Of a stretch of DNA of 35,860 nt, positions 35,032 to 35,860 are shown piece by piece. Both the position numbers and the translations under genes were made by a program. Every line of letters starts with the position of its first letter. Position 1 is the first letter of the stretch. Source of the stretch: Acidimicrobiaceae bacterium (GTDB lineage Bacteria > Actinomycetota > Acidimicrobiia > Acidimicrobiales > RAAP-2); NCBI GenBank assembly GCA_003132165.1, contig PKWW01000061.1:1-35860 (forward strand). The letters are read 5' to 3'. Under the pieces are notes generated by a model, which searched no databases, was not told the DNA's origin, and saw only the letters and a program-made list of their open reading frames with translations.

Positions 35032-35037
35032 ATTCTA
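35032..35037 (-). promoter_or_regulatory. Candidate -10 box of leuS (leaderless)
   Basis: TAGAAT on the minus strand, six bases before ATG 35025. It is the best -10 hexamer in the window and supports the ATG over GTG 35028. Confidence 0.55.
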
Positions 35038-35051
35038 CGGAGATAGCGACC

Positions 35052-35057
35052 TAGCCT
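35052..35057 (+). promoter_or_regulatory. Candidate -10 box of the last hydrolase
   Basis: TAGCCT, 24 bp before the ATG. It leaves room for the AGAGGG ribosome site. Confidence 0.35.
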
Positions 35058-35080
35058 TTCCTTTTAGAAAAGAGGGCCCA

Positions 35081-35767
35081 ATGGAGAAACCAACGTACGT
35101 GCTCGTTCACGGCGCGTGGGGTGGCGCCTGGTGCTGGAGCGACCTCGCGAAGGTCTTCGATGCTCGAGGCGTCCACTACCTGACGCTCGACCTCCCGAGC
35201 AGCCGTGGCGGGGCGTCGCCGACTACCGATCTGTCCGATGACGCGCGCGCCCTTGCCCTCGTCGCGAACACCGGATCGCCCGTCACCCTGGTGGGTCACA
35301 GTTACGGCGGCGCCGTTATCACTGAAGCGGCACCCCATATCGAGCATCTAACGGGTCTGATCTATATCGCCGCCTTGGTGCCCGATGCCGGCGAGAGTGC
35401 GACTGACGTGTCACGGTTGGTGCGAGCGCGAACCCAACTCGACTCCGCGATCAAGCTTGACGGCGAGATCCTAAGCCTCAAGTCGGAACTGGTCCCCTCC
35501 GCCCTCTACGGACAGTGTTCGAAAGAAGTCAAGGAATGGGCGACTTCGAAATTGTCGACGCAAACCCTGGCCAGTTTCCGCCAAGCGCGAACAGCCGTGT
35601 CGACAACGGCGCCAAGAAGGTACATCCGCTGCAGCGACGACCACGCCGTGGATCCGAGCCTTCAAGCCTTGATGGCGGGACGTTGTGACGAGTCAATCGA
35701 AATCTATAGCGACCACTCCCCTTTCCTTTCCCACCCCGAAGAACTGGCGGACGTTCTCCTGGATTAG
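35081..35767 (+). CDS. Small alpha/beta hydrolase (esterase, MES/HNL-like)
   Basis: A 228-aa cytosolic hydrolase. HGAWGG at 10-15 forms the oxyanion hole, and the nucleophile Ser74 lies in VGHSYGG. The base His212 is in SDHSPFLSHP, with an acidic partner probably near 186-187 (SDDHAV). The short lid and the HGAWGGAWCW opening resemble bacterial relatives of plant methyl-esterases and hydroxynitrile lyases. ATG 35081 follows AGAGGG at good spacing; the longer open frame from 34958 overlaps leuS and is not family-like. It stands alone before tRNA-Ala. Confidence 0.9.
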   Translation: MEKPTYVLVHGAWGGAWCWSDLAKVFDARGVHYLTLDLPSSRGGASPTTDLSDDARALALVANTGSPVTLVGHSYGGAVITEAAPHIEHLTGLIYIAALVPDAGESATDVSRLVRARTQLDSAIKLDGEILSLKSELVPSALYGQCSKEVKEWATSKLSTQTLASFRQARTAVSTTAPRRYIRCSDDHAVDPSLQALMAGRCDESIEIYSDHSPFLSHPEELADVLLD

Positions 35768-35794
35768 CTCTTCGAGCCCCCATCGCCAAACTGA

Positions 35795-35800
35795 TAACAT
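35795..35800 (+). promoter_or_regulatory. Candidate -10 box of tRNA-Ala
   Basis: TGA-TAACAT, an extended -10, 12 bp before the tRNA 5' end. The -35 region overlaps the hydrolase stop and is poor. Confidence 0.35.
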
Positions 35801-35812
35801 CGGAGAGCCTTT

Positions 35813-35860
35813 GGGGGTATAGCTCAGCTGGTAGAGCACTTGCATGGCATGCAAGGGGTC
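35813..35860 (+). tRNA. tRNA-Ala(GGC), 3' part cut off by the window edge
   Basis: Acceptor 5' strand GGGGGTA, T8-A9, D arm GCTC/GAGC, and anticodon stem CTTGC/GCAAG with loop ATGGCAT give anticodon GGC. The T arm and 3' acceptor lie beyond the window. The 5' half is close to the standard bacterial tRNA-Ala. Confidence 0.93.

Noticed and set aside
1..35860. CRISPR array, prophage, toxin-antitoxin or defence system
   Set aside because: No spacer-like direct repeats, phage structural genes, toxin pairs or nuclease/helicase defence clusters were found. The only repeat array is at the IS ends.

Overview
The window looks like chromosomal DNA of a high-GC Gram-positive bacterium. I infer a deep actinobacterial lineage such as Acidimicrobiia, but the lineage is not proven here. 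The reasons are high GC, very frequent GTG starts, TAnnnT-type -10 boxes sitting directly in front of start codons, and typical actinobacterial gene families (DrrAB-type exporter, DUF2332, PAC2, a FolP2-type DHPS paralogue, single-chain GlyRS). Almost all of the sequence is coding, and no gap without a gene exceeds 200 bp.

Layout. Positions 1-49 hold a partial CAU-anticodon tRNA, followed by an HSL-type esterase (165-1196, -). A complete 1,393-bp IS481-like insertion sequence (1326-2718) follows. It is flanked by a 15-bp target duplication and sits exactly on the 3' end of a tRNA-Asn gene. Next come a short sigma-70 factor and dnaG (2843-5532, -), which overlap by 4 bp. A plus-strand group (5599-9030) encodes a DrrAB-like ABC exporter, a hotdog thioesterase and an MFS transporter.

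A minus-strand group at 9019-13987 reads, in transcription order, uppS, a small membrane protein, recO, hemW, glyS and a methyltransferase. A DinG/XPD-like helicase and a TauE/SafE permease (14049-16999, +) separate it from a second minus-strand operon at 17001-23860: hrcA, dnaJ, rsmE, a HIT protein, phoH, ybeY, a CNNM/CBS protein and era. That operon begins at a near-perfect CIRCE operator and is held together mostly by 4-bp ATGA/GTGA overlaps. It links heat-shock control to rRNA modification, rRNA processing and ribosome assembly.

The right part holds a DUF2332 gene (+), lepA (-), rpsT (+), holA and a FolP2-type gene (-), an APH-fold kinase and a PAC2 protein (+), an SDR (+), a YgjP-like metallopeptidase with leuS (-), a small alpha/beta hydrolase (+) and a partial tRNA-Ala(GGC).

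Most of this is ordinary housekeeping DNA. Three things stand out. First, the insertion sequence has arrays of 20-bp repeats at its ends: two copies on the left and four on the right, with the outer pair at matching positions on both sides. Second, eight operon heads appear to be leaderless, with a -10 box 6-8 nt before the start codon. Third, a -10 box lies inside the CIRCE spacer of hrcA. I saw no CRISPR array, prophage, toxin-antitoxin pair or defence island.
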